DNA of 64,000 nt from Apoderus coryli (taxonomy: Eukaryota; Arthropoda; Insecta; Coleoptera; Attelabidae), in assembly GCA_911728435.2 (NCBI GenBank), contig OU452198.1, positions 15,658,001 through 15,722,000 of the forward strand, in the 5' to 3' direction. The position numbers and the translations under genes were made by a program. Below, piece after piece: positions 22,136 to 34,946 of this stretch. Positions within the stretch are counted from its first letter, which is position 1. The number at the start of each line of letters is the position of its first letter. A model generated the notes under the pieces. That model was not told where the DNA came from. It searched no databases and was given only the letters and a program-made list of their open reading frames with translations.

Positions 22136-22796
22136 AAATATTGTTTTACCTATCAATAAAATTAATAATATATTATTTTATTAAACTCATTTTGTGGATT
22201 CTCATTTCCAACATTAACAATTGATTTCACGTTATTTTTATGAAAATGTTTAAATTTTTGTTGTTGTATTTATTACCACGGTATAGCTCGAAACATTCTA
22301 CATTCTATAATATTCCGTAGCTCTGAAGAAAGACAAAATTTGGAAATTAAATTAATTATCTTTTAGAATCAAGTTTATATTGTGACAGACCCATAATAAA
22401 GAATTGTTGTAGCGAATATTCCGAAAACATCGACCTTTCACTCACACTGAATGTATACATTAACAATAATTTGGCGGTAAAATTGTTTATTTTTTTTAAA
22501 CAAATATAAACATATCACACACATGTATTAGTAGTTGAACGAACGCAATTCTAAAGCATATAATATAATATGTAGTAACAATTTAGAAGATCATCGGCTC
22601 TTATAAGTTCAAAATGATATTTACAAACACCAACAATAGTTTTAGTAGCACGTATTGATAAATAGTGTAGGAAAAGTATTGTGAACACGCTAAAATTTGC
22701 GAAAAAGATATGAAGTTGAGGGTATTAGTTTCATGACTTTTACTTAGGTAGTTGGAACGTATCTAATGACAATTAAAATGCACTATTCTCAAAGTG
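22136..22796. other. no gene seen
   Basis: AT-rich DNA between a transposon relic and a tRNA-like sequence. Nothing supported. Confidence 0.3.
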
Positions 22797-22869
22797 GGTA
22801 CTGTGGCGTCATTGAAAGAGCGTTCGCTTCGCATGCGGAAGGTTATAGGTTCGAATCCCAGTTCTGGGA
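22797..22869 (+). tRNA. tRNA-Ala-like sequence, anticodon CGC (pseudogene or SINE head)
   Basis: 73 nt. The B box is GGTTCGAATCCC. The anticodon stem-loop TTCGC-TTCGCAT-GCGGA gives anticodon CGC, and the D-arm is close to TGGCG...GAGCG. The D-stem, T-stem and especially the acceptor stem (GGTACTG against TTCTGGG) pair poorly, so a functional tRNA is unlikely. Confidence 0.5.
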
Positions 22870-23579
22870 ATACTTTTTTTTTCTTATTTTTGAATAAAGT
22901 AGTTAGTTCGTTATGTTAGTTTATTGGAAATAATGAAAATAATACAATTGTAATAATAATAATTATAAAATTCTGTTTCGTTATGCAGGTCATATATTTT
23001 TGAGTATATATATATATATAACTTGTCAGGAAAGTTTTGGGGTGACACAACTGATTTTTTAGCTCTCATATATATGGAGACCATTAGTTTCATGAAAATT
23101 TTTTATTTTTTAATTTCACCGAAAATACTTTTTTAGCTCTCCATATCATATAACATGTAATATATGTATATATGGAGAATATTAGTTTCATGAAAAACTA
23201 GCTGTTGCCCTCGAGGCACGAATAGCTCTCCATATTTAAGTGTAAAAGTCATAATTTTATGACCTTTTTGTCATTTATCTAAATTTTTGTTTTGTTTTAG
23301 ACATCAGCTATTTTTTTTTTTTGTATCGGGTTTTGTGCCTTTTTCTTCTCTTTGGAGGCACTATTTATACGCAGATATTTTATATTCCAGATCTAGGCCA
23401 AATTCTTGTACGCAAAATAATTGATTTTTTTTTAGTTTTATTATAAAATTTATTTTGCCCCCTTTTCTACTATTTACGAACGCCTATGTAAACAAAATTG
23501 TTATGCTGCATGTTGTAGGTTATCCGTTAAGTGGTTTTTGAGTTATCACGGATACAATTTTTTCCTGACCCTTTTATAG

Positions 23580-25000
23580 AATTTTCACGGACGCCTATGG
23601 AACATTAATTTTTGTCGTGTATTTTTAACACCAATTCAACTAGTTAAATATAAAAATTTTTACATTTTAATTTTTTTTTCATTTTACCCCTTTTTTTTAC
23701 TATTTACGAACGCCTATGTAAATAAAAATTTTATGCTGCATTTTTTAGGTTATCTTATATGAAAGCTATATATAATTAGCCAATTTTTCTGGTATATTTG
23801 GGAAACATTTTTTTTTCGTTTTTGACTCTTTTTTTAAGACTATTTTCGAACGCCTGTGTGAACTAATTCTTTTATGTAACATTTTTTAGGTTATATTCTA
23901 TCACACCTATAAAAAATTATTCAATATTTCGGATAAGTTTAAGAACTATAATTTTTTTAAATTTTTGAACCCTCTTTTAAACCCCTTGCCTACGCTCAAT
24001 GTTAATCACCACCTATAAATAGCCTGTAGTATTTTCGTACCAAATGTGGTTAAAATCCGTTAAGTGGTTTTTGAGTTATCACGGATACAAATTTTTTCTG
24101 ACCCTTTTATAGAATTTTCACGGACGCCTATGGAACATTAATTTGTGTCGTGTATTTTTAACACCAACTCAACTAGTTAAATATAAAAATTTTTACATTT
24201 TAATTTTTTTTATTTTACCCCTTTTTCTACTATTTACGAACGCCTATGTAAATAAAAATTTTATGCTGCATTTTTTAGGTTATCTTATATCAAAGCTATA
24301 TATAATTAGCCAATTTTTCTGGTATATTTGGGAAACATTTTTTTTTTTCGTTTTTGACCCTTTTTTAACACTATTTTCGAACGCCTGTGTGAACTAATTC
24401 TTTTATGTAACATTTTTTAGGTTATATTTTATCACAACTATAAAAAATTATTCAATATTTCGGATAAGTTTAAGAACTATGATTTTTTAAATTTTTGAAA
24501 CCTCTTTTAAACCCGTTGCCTACGCTCAATGTTAATCACCACCTATAATTATCCTGTAGTATTTTCGTACCAAATGTGGTTAAAATCCGTTAAGTGGTTT
24601 TTGAGTTATCACGGATACAAATTTTTTCTGACCCTTTTATAGAATTTTTACGGACGCCTATGGTACATTAATTTTTGTCGTGTATTTTTAACACCAATTC
24701 ATGTAGTTAAATATAAAATTTTTTATATTTTAATTTTTTTTTATTTTACCCCTTTTTCTACTATTTACGAACGCCTATGTGAATACAAATTTTATGCTGC
24801 ATTTTTTAGGTTATCTTATATCAAAGCTATATATAATTAGCCAATTTTTCTGGTATATTTGGGAAACGTTTTTTTTTTCGTTTTTGACCCTTTTTTAAAC
24901 TATTTTCGAACGCCTGTGTGAACCAATTCTTTTATGGAATATTTTTTAGCTTATATTGTATCACAACTATGAAAAATTATTCCATATTTCGAATAAGTTT
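23580..25000 (+). repeat. tandem units of about 535 bp inside the repeat family
   Basis: ACTATTTACGAACGCCTATG recurs at about 23700, 24231 and 24768 (spacings 531 and 537). Each unit also contains TATTTTCGAACGCCTG, GTCGTGTATTTTTAACACCA and TTAAGTGGTTTTTGAGTTAT. Each unit looks like it arose from diverged ~140-bp monomers. The minus-oriented copies show the same order reversed. Confidence 0.8.
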
Positions 25001-25437
25001 AGGAAATATATATTTGTTATGTTTTGACCCCTTTTCCACTATTTACGAACGCCTATGAAAGTAAGTTATTCATGACACATTTTATAGGTTATATTCTATC
25101 AAAACTATCAATAACTAGTTAATATTTCTGCTATTTTTAAGAAATACGTTTTTTTTAAATCTTTTTTACCCCATTTTACACTATTTTCGAACGCCAATGT
25201 GGTCTAATATTTTATGTTCAATATTTTAGGTTATATTCAATTAAATGCGTAAAAAATTATGCAGTATTTCGGATATGTTTAAGAACTATGAATTTTTTTA
25301 ATTTTTGAACCCTCTTTTAAACCCTTTTCCTACGCTCAATGTTTCCCAAAATCTAATCAGCTCCTTGCCATGTCCAATAGTATTTTTGTACCAAATTTGG
25401 TTAAAATCTGTTAAGCGGTTTTTGCGTTTTCGTGGAT

Positions 25438-25468
<31 letters not shown>

Positions 25469-25496
25469 TACAGACAGACAGACAGACAGACAGACA
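25438..25496 (+). repeat. GACA/CAGA microsatellite
   Basis: About 14 tetranucleotide repeats with one interruption (CATACAGA). A shorter TCTG tract sits at the matching place in the reverse copies (25651, 27399). Confidence 0.95.
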
Positions 25497-28400
25497 TTTT
25501 TTTAAAACTACTTATTTATGTATAAAATGACCAAAAAGAAGTATTTCCGGTGAAATTAAAAAAATTTTTTTTTTCATGAAACTAATAGTCTCCATATATA
25601 CATATATTACATATATGATATGGAGAGCTAATAACTAGTTTTAAAAAAATGTCTGTCTGTCTGTATCCACGAAAACGCAAAAACCGCTTAACAGATTTTA
25701 ACCAAATTTGGTACAAAAATACTATTGGACATGGCAAGGAGCTGATTAGATTTTGGGAAACACTGAGCGTAGGCAAAGGTTTTAAAAGAGGGTTCAAAAA
25801 TTAAAAAAATTCATAGTTCTTAAACTTATCCGAAATACTGCATAATTTTTTACGCATTTACTTGAATATAACCTAAAATATTGAACATAAAATATTAGAC
25901 CACATTGGCGTTCGAAAATAGTGTAAAATGGGGTAAAAAAGATTTAAAAAAAAACGTGTTTCTTAAAAATAGCAGAAATATTAACTAGTTATTTATAGTT
26001 TTGATAGAATATAACCTATAAAATGTGTCATGAATAACTTACTTTCATAGGCGTTCGTAAATAGTGGAAAAGGGGTCAAAACATAAAAAATATATATTTC
26101 CTAAACTTATTCGAAATATGGAATAATTTTTCATAGTTGTGATACAATATAAGCTAAAAAATATTCCATAAAAGAATTGGTTCACACAGGCGTTCGAAAA
26201 TAGTTTAAAAAAAGGGTCAAAAACGAAAAAAAAACGTTTCCCAAATATACCAGAAAAATTGGCTAATTACATATAGCTTTGATATAAGATAACCTACAAA
26301 ATGCAACATAAAATTATTATTTACATAGGCGTTCGTAAATAGTAGAAAATAGGGTAAAATAAAAAAAATAATTAAAATGTAAATTTTTTTATATTTAATT
26401 AACTAGTTGAATTGGTGTTAAAAATACACGACAAAAATTAATGTACCATAGGCGTCCGTGAAAATTCTATTGAAGGGCCAGAAAAAACTTGTATCCGTGA
26501 TAACTCAAAAACCACTTAACGGATTTTAACCATATTTGGTACGAAAATACTACAGGATATTTATAGGTGGTGATTAACATTGAGCGTCGGCAAGGGGAAT
26601 AAAAGAAGTTTCAAAAATTAAAAAAATTCATAGTTCTTAAACTTATCCGAAATACTGCATAATTTTTTATGCATTTAATTGAATATAACCTAAAATATTG
26701 AACAAAAAATATTAGAGCACATTGGCGTTCGAAAATAGTGTAAAATGTGGTAAAAAATATTTAAAAAAAACGTATTTCTTAAACATAGCAAAAATATTAT
26801 GATAGAATATAACCTATAAAATGTGTCATAAACAGCTTACTTTCATAGGCGTTCGTAAATAGTGGAAAAAGGGTCAAAACATAAAAAATATATATTTCCT
26901 AAACTTATTCGAAATCTGGCATAATTTTTCATAGTTGTGAAACAATATAAGCTAAAAAATATTCCATAAAAGAATTGGTACACACAGGCGTTCGAAAATA
27001 GTTTAAAAAAAGGGCCAAAAACGAAAAAAAATGTTTTCCCAAATATACCAGAAAAATTGGCTAATTATATATAGCTTTGATATAAGATAACCTACAAAAT
27101 GCAGCATAAAAATCTGTATTTACATAGGCGTTCGCAAATAGTAGAAAAGGGGGTAAAATAAAAAACAAATTCTAAATGTAATGTATATTTAACTACAATT
27201 TAGGTTTTTTTCATGATTGGATGTACCCAATTCGCTCGCAAATTTTGGCCAACTTTTTTAGAAACTCCTTGTATATAAATTTTAGATAAATGACAAAAAG
27301 GTCATCAAATTATTACTTTACACTTAAATATGGAGAGCTATTCGTGCCTCGAGGGCAACAGTTTATTTTATACATAAATAAGTAGTTTTAAAAAAATGTC
27401 TGTCTGTCTGTATCCACGAAAACGCAAAAACCGCTTAACAGATTTTAACCAAATTTGGCACTAAAATACTATCTGACATGGCAAGGAGCTGATTAGATTT
27501 TGGGAAACATTTAGCGTAGGCAAGGGGTTTAAAGGAGGGTTCAAAAATTTAAAAAATTGATAGTTCTTAAACTTATCCGAAATACTGCATAATTTTGTAC
27601 GTATTTAATTGAATATAACCTAAAATATTGAAGGTAGAATATTAAACCACTTCGAAAATAGTGTAAAATGGGGTAAAAAAGATTTTAAATAAAGGTATTT
27701 CTTAAACATAGCAGAAATATTAACTAGTTATTTATAGTTTTGATATAATATAACCTATAAAATGGGTCATAAATATCTTACTTTCATAGGCGTCCGTAAA
27801 TAGTGGAAAAGGGTTCAAAACATAAAAAATATATATTTCCTAAACTTGTAAAATTTTTTATATTTAACAAATTGTATTGGTGTTAAAAATACACGACAAA
27901 AATTAATGTACCATAGGCGTCCGTGAAAATTCTATTGAGGGGCCAGAAAAAATTTGTATCCGTGATACTCAAAAACCAATTAACGGATTTTAACCAAATT
28001 TGGTACGAAAATACTACACGATATTTATAGGTGGTGATTAACAATGAGCGTAGGCAATGGGTTTAAAAGAGGGTTCAAAAATAAAAAAAATCATAGTTCT
28101 TAAACTTATCCGAAATGTTGATTAATTTTTTGTGCTTTAATTAAATATAACCTAAAATTTTTAACCACATTGACATACGAATAAAGTGCGAAATGGGGTA
28201 AAAAGGTTCGAAAAAAACGTACTTCGTAAAAATAGGAGAAATATTGACTAGTTATTTATAACTTTGATAGAATTTTACCTATAAAATGTGTTATAAATAA
28301 CTTGTTTTCATAGGCGTTAGTAAATAGTGTAAAAGTGGTCAACATAAAAAAATATATACTTCCTAAGCTTATTCGAAATACGGAATGATTTTTCGTAGTT

Positions 28401-28855
28401 GTAATAGAATATAACCTAAAAAATGTTACATAAATGAACTGGTTCATACAGGCCTTCGAAAATAGTGTAAAAAAGGGTCAAAAACGAAAAAAAAAAAAAT
28501 CCAAATATAACAGAAAAATTAATTATATATAGCTTTGATATAAGATAACCTACAACATGCAGCATAACAATTTTGTTTACATAGGCGTTCGTAAATAGTA
28601 GAAAAGGAGGCAAAATAAATTTTATAATAAAAAAATCAACTATTTTGCGTACAAGAAGTTGGCGTAGCAGATCTGAAATATAAAATATGTACGTATAAAT
28701 AGTGCCTCAAAAGAAAAGAAAAAGGAACAAAACCCGATACTTAAAAAAAATAGCTGATGTCTAAAACAAAAAAAAAATATATATATAAATTTTAGTTTAA
28801 ACTTAAATATGGAGAGCTATTCGTGCCTCGAGGGCAGTTTATTTTTATTTCACTG

Positions 28856-30706
28856 GAAATATGGGTTTGATTAACTTTTAGGAATCATGGAGTGTAGGCA
28901 ATGGGTTTAAAAAAAGGGTAAAAATTTGAAAAGACTCTTAAACTTAGCTGAAATATTTTCCTAAACATAGTAAAAATATTGACTAATTATTTATAGCAGC
29001 AATGTTTTTCTTGTAATGTTTGAATAAAGTATAGTTAAGTAGTTTGTTAGGTTAGTTTATTAGAAATGAGCATGCACTGCTTTAAATAAATATTTGGGGG
29101 TCTGTACCTACATAAACGCTTGTAAGTTGTACAGGGTGGCCAAGAACCAAAAAGGATATACAATTTTGTCGCTTTCTTGCATTGATTTATCTCTGAAATT
29201 GTCCTAGATACAGCTTTTATACTGAAACTTTACATTTATCGCACAACTTTAATTAATTGTAGAGTATCGTTGCCTTTGAAAATTACAAGTGCCGAAAATA
29301 CAATAAATTTGTTGCTATTCGCTCTTTGTCGTTGTTCGTAAATTTTGTTGAAAATTATGGACAATGCAATGAATCGTCGAACGTCTTGTTTTTGTTTACA
29401 GATGAATCGAGGTTTTCCAATACCATCTAGGAGGCTTTGAAAAAAATTTGACTCTATTTTTTTTTTATTATTTTAATGTTAAATAAAAGGTTTTATTAGA
29501 AAAATTGACAGTAACAGTTGCAATGAAAGGTCCCATTTATATTGTATTGGAGATTGAAAAAAAATATTTTTAATTTAATAAGCCTATAGGTAGATCCATA
29601 AAAAACAAATAGAAATTAAAAGTTGAGTATCCAACCTCGCCAATTTGAATCTATCCCTCATTACATTTACCGTTCCGGATTACAATTTACCGTATTTACG
29701 TTTTTTAAGATATTTATTATTGTTCAATGAATTTGTATCACCCTGTAACATAACTAATATAAATGTACATACCAAATTAATAAAAGCACAATGATTAGAT
29801 ACTTTTTAAAAATAGGTAGGTAAAAAATTGTGTCGAGTTGAAGTAAAATATTTTTGTTTTCCATGGCAATCAATCATTTCTAGAAAACCTATTTTGAATC
29901 GTTTGTTTGTTGCGTAAAAGACTGTGAGCTACTGAGTAATTAGAAAGTCATTAGGAAAGACTAGAGATATATCATGTTATATGTCATTTGGAGATATTCT
30001 TAGCGATTTTATATGCATTCAAAATATCGTACCTAAATAAGCAGGGTGATTTTTTGGTGTCTTAGGAATTAAAAATGTACCTAAAAAGGTTTACAAATTC
30101 ATATGGAATAAAGTGCCTACATACCGCATGTCTCACAGTGACCACCCACATATAGGAATATTATTTCTACTACGACTAATATACGATTTTGTTAAAGTCA
30201 GATAAAGATCGTATTCAGCGTGTACAAAAGTCCTGTTTAAGGTATATTTACGGAATTAGAAAATACGATCCAATAAGCCACAAATTGGTTAGTGCAAAAT
30301 GGCTTTCTTTCTGAAAGATAGACGATTTCATCACGCTGCCTGTGCCCAGCAATTAGTGGGAAATGAAAATCAGCATTACGATGTATATACTACATTTTCA
30401 AATTATGATTGAATATACAATAAAGGCATTTAAAGACAGTCGTAGAAAATAGTATATTTGCAACGAACATGAAAAAGTCACTTTTACACTTAAATATGGA
30501 GAGCTATTCGTGCCTCGACCGTTTACCACATTTTTATTTCTAATTTTTGAATAATGTAGTTAGGTATATTTGGATTAGTTTAGAATGTTATTATTATTTT
30601 TATAATTATAACAATATAAATGATAAGTACTGTATTCTTTAGATTTGAAATGTTTAATGAAAACACTTCGTTACCCAGGTGATATCATATTTTAGATTAT
30701 AATGTA
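28856..30706. other. diverged repeat debris, no gene
   Basis: Fragments of the 23-29 kb family occur at 28860-29000 and 30470-30525 (GGAGAGCTATTCGTGCCTCG). ACAGGGTGGCC at 29137 and TCACCCTGTAAC at 29749 look like element termini but do not match each other. No coding sequence is seen. Confidence 0.4.
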
Positions 30707-31301
30707 CAGGGTGTCCCAAACTCGGCGCCCCGGCCTATTATATGAAAACCAGATAAGATATTAAAACTCTTTTTTAAAAGGCTAAATTGAGTTGCGCTAA
30801 GGTCCATTTTGGGAAAGCAAAATATTAAAATGGATAAAATGACGTCATCAATGATATTTTTCCACGAACATACCTGTATTTTGCTACAATGGAAAAAGAT
30901 CTATTTTTTCCACTTTTCGAAAAAAAAAATTTCTATCTCTTTTTGTTAAAAAGTTAGCGGGCGCACACAAAAAAAAATACTTAAATATTATTTAATTTAG
31001 CCACAGTATAATAAATAATACAGTATTCTGTCTTTCACCATTTCACGTTTGCAAGCCGTCCTGCGCATATCGTCGCGCATGCCGCCATTATGGGTTACAA
31101 CGTCAAAATAATCGCATTGACGTAGATAGATACATTTCACTACTGTGTTCAATATATAGTTCATTGTCGGCGTGTACGAGATAAATAAATATTGTGTTTA
31201 AATCTAAATCTAAATCTAAATCTGTGTTTTGTGTTTTTGGTATAGTGTTCGTGAGAATTAAAAGGATTTTATTTTTATTAACGTGTCTTGGGATTCATAC
31301 A

Positions 31302-31402
31302 ATGAATAATCACGGAGGACATGTGTGTGTTGCAAAATGTTGTCCCAATAAGCGGTACACTTGCTCTAAACATTTTTTTCGCTTCCCCAAAGATCCTGTT
31401 AG
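31302..31402 (+). pseudogene. THAP zinc-finger N-terminal exon
   Basis: ATG at 31302 gives MNNHGGHVCVAKCC...CSKHFFRFPKDPVR, and a GTGAGT donor follows at 31403. The start-proximal cysteines followed by the FFRFPKD motif are the signature of a THAP domain, the DNA-binding module of P-type transposases and some insect regulators. The next exon was not found, so the gene is probably disrupted. Confidence 0.6.
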
Positions 31403-31954
31403 GTGAGTAATAAGTAAAAATTAAGATAAATACTAGATAATTTTACGTTTATAACAACTATTTGTATAACCGTAAAATTTATATTACGAAATGACAGTAT
31501 CTAATATGTTTTTAAACTAAATACAAGTGAAACATAAACACAAGTTGTCGCGTGGCTAGTTGTTATTTTATTGACAATATCATTATAAAGTTAAAGAAAT
31601 CTTTGCCAAAATTTGCCTTTAAAGTTGCTGTAATTTGTGAATTAAACTACCCGTTTAACTCACTACAACGATATTTAAGCGAGTAGATTCCATAAGAGTA
31701 ACACACAAATCTATTTTCTTTTCTACTGACTTTACTTTAATGAAAAATATGACGATTTGGGAACTATTTTAAAAATGTTTCCCTTCAAATCAGCCTCACC
31801 AAAAGTAGCCTACCGCCTATTCTCAATATTTAACTGTATGTTAAAACACATATTTTACAATTGCTTATCATCGGAGGAGATACGTACGATCTTTTACTCA
31901 TTTTCGTTGAAGATTACAGTGAATAAGGGCTATCACGTTTTATATTAGTTAAAA

Positions 31955-32140
31955 ATAGCCACTCTAATTGACTTAAAAAATATTAAATATTAAATAAAGC
32001 GTTTACTATAACTTAACAAAATAAAAAAAAATTGTTATATTAAAAAAAACAATAACCCATGGAGACTTCAGCTTTTCGAATTATCGACCATTACAGAAAA
32101 AAAATTAGATATATCAATTCAACAAACAAAATAAAAGTTA
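31955..32140 (+). repeat. segment repeated at 58333-58970
   Basis: GCCACTCTAATTGACTTAAA and the following ~150 bp (AAGCGTTTACTATAACTTAA, AACAATAACCCAT, ATATCAATTCAACAA) recur at 58333-58970. The second copy is interrupted by a Penelope-like unit. Confidence 0.75.
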
Positions 32141-32529
32141 AATTTAGGTTAAGTTAGGAAGCACTGCTTCAACTTTTGTAAAAATGTCTTTTTTTCACTA
32201 ATAAAATCTTTATTATTGTTGTGTTTATTATTATTATTATTAAAAATCACCCAATCATGTCAACATTTAACTGATAACACCACTCAAGGTTGTTTTCAAT
32301 CACTATGACACACCACAAATATTTCTGAAATTGACAGCGATATTATTATGTACTTAAATATTTTTACAAAAATAAAAATACAGTAGATACTGTGGTTAGA
32401 AACCAAAAACTATAATTATTCTTAGTCAGGACCTGTTTTGTAACCCAAAATGGCGGCATCTTACGTCACACTTTTTTTCAAAGTGCGAACGTGGAGACGG
32501 AATGCTGTACTTATTAATGCTGTGATTTA

Positions 32530-33761
32530 GCCATGTTACCAATCAAGTGTTCCATGGAAAACAATTATTCTGTTTGATTATTAGTGACAACTGTTGTCAA
32601 AATAATTATTATTTAATTGTCAAAATAATGAACACTATATACAGAAGGTAATTATTTACAAAGTCTATACCAAAAAAGTGTTCTCGACAAACGAAAATAT
32701 ATGATTTTATGAAAAAAAAAATCTTTTTCAAGATATTTGACTTAACCATGTAAATCATCAAATGCGACATGCAAAGCAATTTTAAACTAAATTTTCTATA
32801 TGCCCTTCCGCAACTTCTAAACATTTATCTAATTTGCGCTTGACCTCTCTTGTTGTAGCCTTCCTTAGCACATCTCGTGAAATATTCGCACACGCATCGC
32901 GAATTTTCTGTTTTAAATATTCTACGTTTCTAGTAGGGGTTCTATAAACTTGATTTTTTAATGTTCCCCACAGAAAAAAATCCAAGGGGGTCATATCTGG
33001 GGATTTAGGCGCCCACTCTATAGGTCCATTTATTCCAATCCATTTAGTACCATAGCTATTATTAAAAAACTCTTGGACTACCCTTGATTTATGACGTGGA
33101 GCCCCGTCTTGTTGAAACCACATGCTTAAGCGCAGCTGCAGGGGTAAATTTTCAAGCAGCAGAGGAAGTCGCAAAAATCGTAAGTAGTTAATGCCGTCCA
33201 ATGTATTTAAAAAAAAATACGGTCCAATTAATTGTTTTCTAATTGTTCCACACCACACATTTATGCCAAAGTGGCCTTGATTCTCGACTTCATTAAAGTA
33301 ATGTGAATTTTCGCTAGCCCAATAGTGCTCATTTTTTCGGTTCCGCTTACCCTTACTGACGAAGCGACTTTCATCGGTCCACAGGATATGGATTATTATC
33401 ATTGCAGACTCTTTTCTGAATTCCTTTTCTCGACGAAAATGCGTTATCATTTTCTCGCAAAATTCTTTCTAGTCGCGCGAACATATATAGATCTGGAGTA
33501 TGCCTTTCAGGATATCTTTCACTATGTAAACGGGCAGCTCATTTACCGTTTTTCTGTGCGTCACCATATATTAAGATCATATCAACTTTTTCGTCTGTCG
33601 AAAACATTTTTGTTATAAACACGTTGTAAATAAGCTCCTGTTATAACTTTCTGTATCGAATTTATTGTTTTGACAATTAATTTTTTATTATTTTGACAAG
33701 AATTGTTACTAGTAATGTGACAGAATAATTGTTTTTCATGGAGCATTTGATTTGACATGGC
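32530..33761 (-). mobile_element. DD41D mariner-like element, nested in the THAP element
   Basis: TA flanks at 32528-32529 and 33762-33763. The inverted repeats begin GCCATGT and stay similar for about 75 bp (TTCCATGGAAAACAATTATT against the other arm). Its transposase is described in the next entry. Confidence 0.9.
32782..33607 (-). pseudogene. DD41D mariner-like transposase, broken
   Basis: Minus strand. The N-terminus MFSTDEKVDMILIYGDAQKNGK is followed by a TGA and a frame change near 33450, and the helix-turn-helix region is shortened. The catalytic part is intact: WTDESRFVSKG (first Asp), MWFQQDGAPRHKS (second) and SPDMTPLDFFLWG (third). There are 41 residues between the second and third Asp, the hallmark of the DD41D group. 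It ends EVAEGHIENLV. Confidence 0.88.
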
Positions 33762-34239
33762 TATGTTAAATTATATTTTAATACTATTTTTTGTCAGTTT
33801 TGGCACTCTAGCTTTTTAGCGGATGAAGATAGAAACAAATTTATTAGTAAAAAAGTATTTAGGAAAATCAGGGCTTTCGGAATGAGGTATGTGTAAAAAA
33901 TTGTACAGACACATAGTATTTCAAATATAATAAAATGTAATGTCAAAATAATAATTATTAATGTCAGATAGTTTTCAAGAGATTTAATGTATTAATTTGT
34001 GATAATGTAATTTTTATAAGTTATTAGTTTAAATAGATAGTTTCAATTCGTGTTGTTCTTAGTAAACGATTCTTTTACGATCCAGGGATTGTTTTGACGA
34101 AAGGCGATATATATTTTTGATATTTTGGTTCCGAAACCAGGGAACGAACCAGGGACTTTAATTTAAGCGAGACTTTCCGACAAATTCGCGCGGGTGCTTG
34201 TTCACTATTACCGAAAGCAGTTATTGAAATTTTATGCAT

Positions 34240-34765
34240 CCCGATAATTGGAAGGACTAAACAATAACGAAATTATAAATGTTAACGCGATTGAAGTTCC
34301 GGAAATATGTTTCGATTCTTTAAATGCACCTTCAATTTCTGATCCAGTTATAAGAGCGTTCAGTATTAAACATAATCTTACAGATATACCACCCAATGAT
34401 ATGGATGTTATTGCTGGTATATCAGTTTTAATCGGTGCAGATATGTATTAGAAAATAGTAAGCAGTAAAGTTTTGCAACTTTCAAAGACATTAACGGCTG
34501 TAAATACTAAATTCGGGTGGACTTTACATGGTGGAAGTAATGATTACGCGTTCACGGTAAATATTAATGTTTCTAACGTTTTACATGTGCAATCTGACTG
34601 CCAAGATTACTTTGGAAATTAGCTAGAGTAAGTGACATTTTTAAAGGAAGAGATGGAAAAGTTCGTGCATGCGAAATTGTTTTGGCAAATCGTACTAAAT
34701 TAAAGCGTCCAGTGCAGTTACTCTACCCTTTGGAAATTCAAGCCGCCGGGGAGGATGTAAAAAAT
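34240..34765 (+). pseudogene. BEL/Pao LTR-retrotransposon relic
   Basis: 34248-34445 reads EVPEICFDSLNAPSIS...DVIAGISVLIGADMY, stop, then KIVSSKV...NTKFGWTLHGG, which is typical of the BEL/Pao protease region. After a gap, 34618-34755 reads ARVSDIFKGRDGKVRACEIV...KRPVQLLYPLEI, typical of the C-terminal domain after the integrase. The reverse transcriptase, RNase H and integrase core are deleted, and no LTRs are seen. The junction of protease and C-terminal pieces shows a large internal deletion. Confidence 0.7.
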
Positions 34766-34946
34766 TGTACAGTATATTCGTGGAAAAATAATACTGATGA
34801 CGTCATATTCTCCATTTTGCAAAATCGAAAAAAAAATATTTTTTTGGTGTAAATGCAACTCAATTTATACCACTTTAAAAGATTTTTAATATCGTATTCC
34901 TTTTTCATACAATAGGCCTGGGGCGCCGAGTTTGGGACACCCGGTA

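Larger units (their letters stand above)
23061..28855. repeat. large inverted cluster of an unclassified repeat family
   Basis: A plus-oriented copy (about 23061-25629) meets two minus-oriented copies (about 25640-27365 and 27366-28855). Each copy has one end with CCCTCGAGGCACGAATAG...CTCCATATTTAAGTG and another with a GACA/CAGA tract preceded by TTTTCGTGGATACAGAC. The plus-oriented copy is bounded by inverted TATGGAGAC-ATTAGTTTCATGA. The interior holds many copies of CTATTTACGAACGCCTATG and its variant TATTTTCGAACGCCTGTGTG. No protein is encoded; short ORFs here are spurious. Other copies lie at 14800-15985, 30470-30525 and 49513-50890. Confidence 0.8.
30707..34944. mobile_element. DNA transposon with ~180-bp inverted repeats and a THAP exon
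   Basis: The termini CAGGGTGTCCCAAACTCGG and the complementary GAGTTTGGGACACCCGG are flanked by TA (or GTAC) on both sides. Homology between the ends extends inward about 180-230 bp, through TGACGTCAT and the TTTTTCCACGAA block. It contains a THAP-like exon, a nested mariner-like element (32530-33761) and a BEL/Pao relic (34240-34765). THAP plus long inverted repeats suggests a P- or Kolobok-type element, but no catalytic domain is seen, so the superfamily is uncertain. Confidence 0.7.

Noticed and set aside
22797..22869. A functional tRNA-Ala gene
   Set aside because: The acceptor and T stems do not pair well enough; kept only as a tRNA-like sequence.
24143..25505. Hydrophobic ORFs (84, 66 and similar residues) in the 23-29 kb repeats
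   Set aside because: They recur in each repeat unit, are T-rich low-complexity, and appear on both strands through the inverted copies.
31757..31948. 63-residue ORF downstream of the THAP exon as its second exon
   Set aside because: No acceptor fits the phase of the THAP exon, and there is no similarity to a transposase.
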